The notes beneath the pieces are model-generated. The model was not told where the DNA came from. It saw only the letters and a program-made list of their open reading frames with translations, and did no database searches. DNA of 55,940 bases from Lachnospiraceae bacterium (GTDB taxonomy: Bacteria > Bacillota > Clostridia > Lachnospirales > Lachnospiraceae), in contig CAJTIR010000026.1 in NCBI GenBank assembly GCA_910576385.1, forward strand, positions 1 to 55,940. Direction: 5' to 3'. Of this stretch, positions 54,314-55,940 are shown piece by piece (the stretch's first letter is position 1; the number at the start of each line of letters is the position of its first letter). Position numbers and translations under genes: made by a program.

Positions 54314-54649
54314 ATGCAAGATTTTGAGGTATTAGAACGTCTGACAAAGGCAGAAGAACGCACCAAGAGCAACAGCCACCGCCTGGACAAGCTGGAGCCT
54401 ATTGTAAACGAGATCCATACCATGTCCAATACAATGGTACAGCTCGTGGAGGAGGTCAAACACACCAATGAAACGGTCAGCTCCCTGGATGAAAAAGTAG
54501 AGCGCATTGACAGCCGTGTAGATCTTATGGAACGTTCCCCAGCAGATGAATTTAAGACATATAAACGAACTGCCGGAGCAGCTATCATCAGCACCATTGC
54601 CGGAGCGTTTGCTGCGGGAATGCTGGTCTGGGCTGCAAACTACATCTAA
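54314..54649 (+). CDS. XhlA-like coiled-coil membrane protein
   Basis: 111 residues: a long N-terminal coiled coil (about 5-75, VLERLTKAEERTKSNSHRLDKLEPI) and one C-terminal membrane helix (about 88-108, AGAAIISTIAGAFAAGMLVWAA). This is the haemolysin XhlA-type layout found next to holins and endolysins. AAGGTG precedes the ATG. Confidence 0.7.
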   Translation: MQDFEVLERLTKAEERTKSNSHRLDKLEPIVNEIHTMSNTMVQLVEEVKHTNETVSSLDEKVERIDSRVDLMERSPADEFKTYKRTAGAAIISTIAGAFAAGMLVWAANYI

Positions 54650-54679
54650 AACGAAATCAAACACAAGGAGGAACTTACA

Positions 54680-54895
54680 ATGAATAACATTGACAAAAAT
54701 TGGCTTAGAGCCGCCGGCATACGGGCGGCAAAAACTATGGCACAGACAGCCGCAGCCATGCTTCCAGCCGCAGCAACCATCACTGCCGTTGACTGGATCA
54801 CAGTCTTAGGAACTGCAGCATTGGCGGGGGCAGCATCCATGCTGACCTCATTTGCAGGACTGCCGGAATTAAATTTAGAAAAAGAAGGAGAATAA
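54680..54895 (+). CDS. Holin, r1t/phi-LC3-like
   Basis: 71 residues with two hydrophobic helices (about 18-36 and 42-60) and charged ends. The pattern RAAKTMAQTAAAMLPAAATITAVDWITVLGTAALAGAASMLTSFA is like small r1t-type holins. It would make membrane lesions that let the endolysin out. AAGGAGG stands before the ATG; the endolysin starts five bases later. Confidence 0.8.
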   Translation: MNNIDKNWLRAAGIRAAKTMAQTAAAMLPAAATITAVDWITVLGTAALAGAASMLTSFAGLPELNLEKEGE

Positions 54896-54900
54896 TTATC

Positions 54901-55755
54901 ATGAGAGATATAACCAAATTACATCCACGATTGCAAAAGAAAGCTGCACAGTTAAAAAAGAAATGTAAAAAACAGGGGATCTCTATTCTGTTTAGTGAAT
55001 GCCTGCGTACCAAGGAAGAACAAGATGCACTGTATGCCCAGGGGCGAACAGTTCCTGGAAATATCATCACGAATGCAAAAGGCAGTACATACAGTTCCCA
55101 ACATCAATGGGGCATTGCCATTGATTTTTATCTAAATATGGATGTCAATGGAGATGGAAACAAGAAAGATGACGCCTTTAACAATTCCACACAGCTCTTT
55201 GAGCAAGTTGGCAGTATTGCAAAATCCATCGGCCTGGGCTGGGGCGGCGACTGGACAAGAATCAAAGACCGGCCCCATCTGTACCTGCCAGACTGGGGCA
55301 GCACTACCACAAAATTAAAACAGCTCTATGGCAGCCCTGAAAGATTTATGGCCGCCTGGGAATCAAATATCACATCAAATTCCACAGACAGTCCAAACCA
55401 TATCACGTCAAATTCCAACAGTAACAATTCCCCATCCTATGGACAACAACAATTTATTCGAGATGTGCAATCCTGTACTGGTTCTAAGATAGACGGCATT
55501 GCTGGACAAGAAACCATTGGAAATACAGTAACAGTATCAGCCGTGAAAAACCGAAAACATCCAGTTATTGTCCCTATTCAGAAGCGTTTCAATGCCCTGC
55601 ACTATAATTGCGGCACAGTGGATGGTATCGCCGGGCCAAAATTTACAGCCGCAGTCAACCGCTACCAAGCAGAACAATTAGGTTATCAATCTCTGGATGG
55701 CGAAATTACCTCTAAAAAGAAAATGTGGAAATCACTTCTGGGAATGAGTATTTAA
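54901..55755 (+). CDS. M15-type endolysin with peptidoglycan-binding domain
   Basis: 284 residues. The N-terminal M15 (VanY/CwlK-like) peptidase domain (about 1-150) has SSQHQWGIAIDFY with the His and Asp zinc ligands and RPHLYLPDWG with the second His. The C-terminal part (about 175-275) contains peptidoglycan-binding-like helices around GTVDGIAGPKFTAAVNRYQ. It cuts peptide cross-links in peptidoglycan to release the particles. It has no signal peptide and depends on the holin. It is the last gene seen in the cluster. Confidence 0.85.
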   Translation: MRDITKLHPRLQKKAAQLKKKCKKQGISILFSECLRTKEEQDALYAQGRTVPGNIITNAKGSTYSSQHQWGIAIDFYLNMDVNGDGNKKDDAFNNSTQLFEQVGSIAKSIGLGWGGDWTRIKDRPHLYLPDWGSTTTKLKQLYGSPERFMAAWESNITSNSTDSPNHITSNSNSNNSPSYGQQQFIRDVQSCTGSKIDGIAGQETIGNTVTVSAVKNRKHPVIVPIQKRFNALHYNCGTVDGIAGPKFTAAVNRYQAEQLGYQSLDGEITSKKKMWKSLLGMSI

Positions 55756-55794
55756 CCATATCCTGCATCGTTATATGTACTAAACTTAAATCAG

Positions 55795-55922
55795 AACCAC
55801 CGGCTTAGCCGGTGGTTTGCTCACGCCCTATAAGGGCTTATTACCGGCTCTGGAGTCTAAAGACTCATCGAAGGGTTCGCCAGCCGCAACATCATTCTGT
55901 ACTAAGTCCTAAAGGACTTTTT
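55795..55922 (+). terminator. Downstream hairpins and terminator at the cluster end
   Basis: AACCACCGGC (55795-55804) pairs with GCCGGTGGTT (55808-55817), and a last hairpin AAGTCC-TAAA-GGACTT (55904-55919) is followed by T residues. The block with CGCCCTATAAGGGC between them looks like the left end of an IS200/IS605-type element, which the window end cuts off. No gene is seen after 55755. Confidence 0.5.
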
Positions 55923-55940
55923 CTATTTGTTCTTTTTTAC

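Overview
The window comes from a low-GC, strictly anaerobic Gram-positive bacterium, most likely a Clostridia of the Lachnospiraceae type. This is inferred from strong AGGAGG ribosome-binding sites, a class III (oxygen-independent) ribonucleotide reductase, a Clostridia-style sulfite reductase, a tRNA gene without encoded CCA, and protein sequences typical of gut Lachnospiraceae. No species can be named from the sequence alone.

Left part (about 0-29 kb): ordinary chromosome. It carries a diguanylate cyclase, aminopeptidase P, RidA, decayed Rpn transposase copies beside tRNA-Leu(CAA), small immunity-like proteins, a diaminopimelate decarboxylase family enzyme with a TrmB regulator, a transferred MerR/ABC/cysteine-rich-peptide cassette, a chemoreceptor, nrdD-nrdG under a pair of NrdR boxes, a flavin reductase-like protein, a heterodimeric ABC exporter, an SDR, a HAD phosphatase, a siroheme sulfite/nitrite reductase, a GGDEF-EAL protein, and an ECF sigma/anti-sigma operon with two membrane proteins.

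Right part (about 29-56 kb): a phage-derived unit that encodes a long flexible tail plus lysis genes. No terminase, portal or capsid gene is seen, so it looks like a siphovirus-type (F-type) tailocin or the tail half of a degraded prophage. Its control block resembles that of Bacillus phage SPbeta. A tyrosine-recombinase-fold protein that has lost its catalytic residues (compare the SPbeta repressor MrpR) sits divergent to an 875-residue polymerase that looks like YonO and eukaryotic RNA-dependent RNA polymerases, with a DCDGD catalytic motif. A small gene with a consensus promoter and a LexA-type box lies beside the repressor. Two copies of a fixed-length 80-nt intergenic element, each with a LexA-box-like centre, precede the first structural gene and the tape-measure gene; they are candidates for the promoters used by this system.

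The tape-measure gene is split by a group I intron (39185-40240) for which P1, P2, P4, P7, P8, P9.0 and P10 can be drawn. Splicing joins the halves in frame into a protein of about 2,467 residues. The intron carries a zinc-ribbon gene on the opposite strand. Downstream come a coiled-coil protein, a Tal/tail-fibre protein with an S74 chaperone-like domain and 42-bp coiled-coil repeats that run on past the stop codon, a Dit-like protein, a BppU-type receptor-binding protein with a different-looking 3' end, a terminator, and an XhlA-like/holin/M15 endolysin cassette. Between the early tail genes and the tape measure lies a 1.4-kb scar holding an extra tape-measure fragment, a truncated Rpn gene and a structured IS200/IS605-like remnant.
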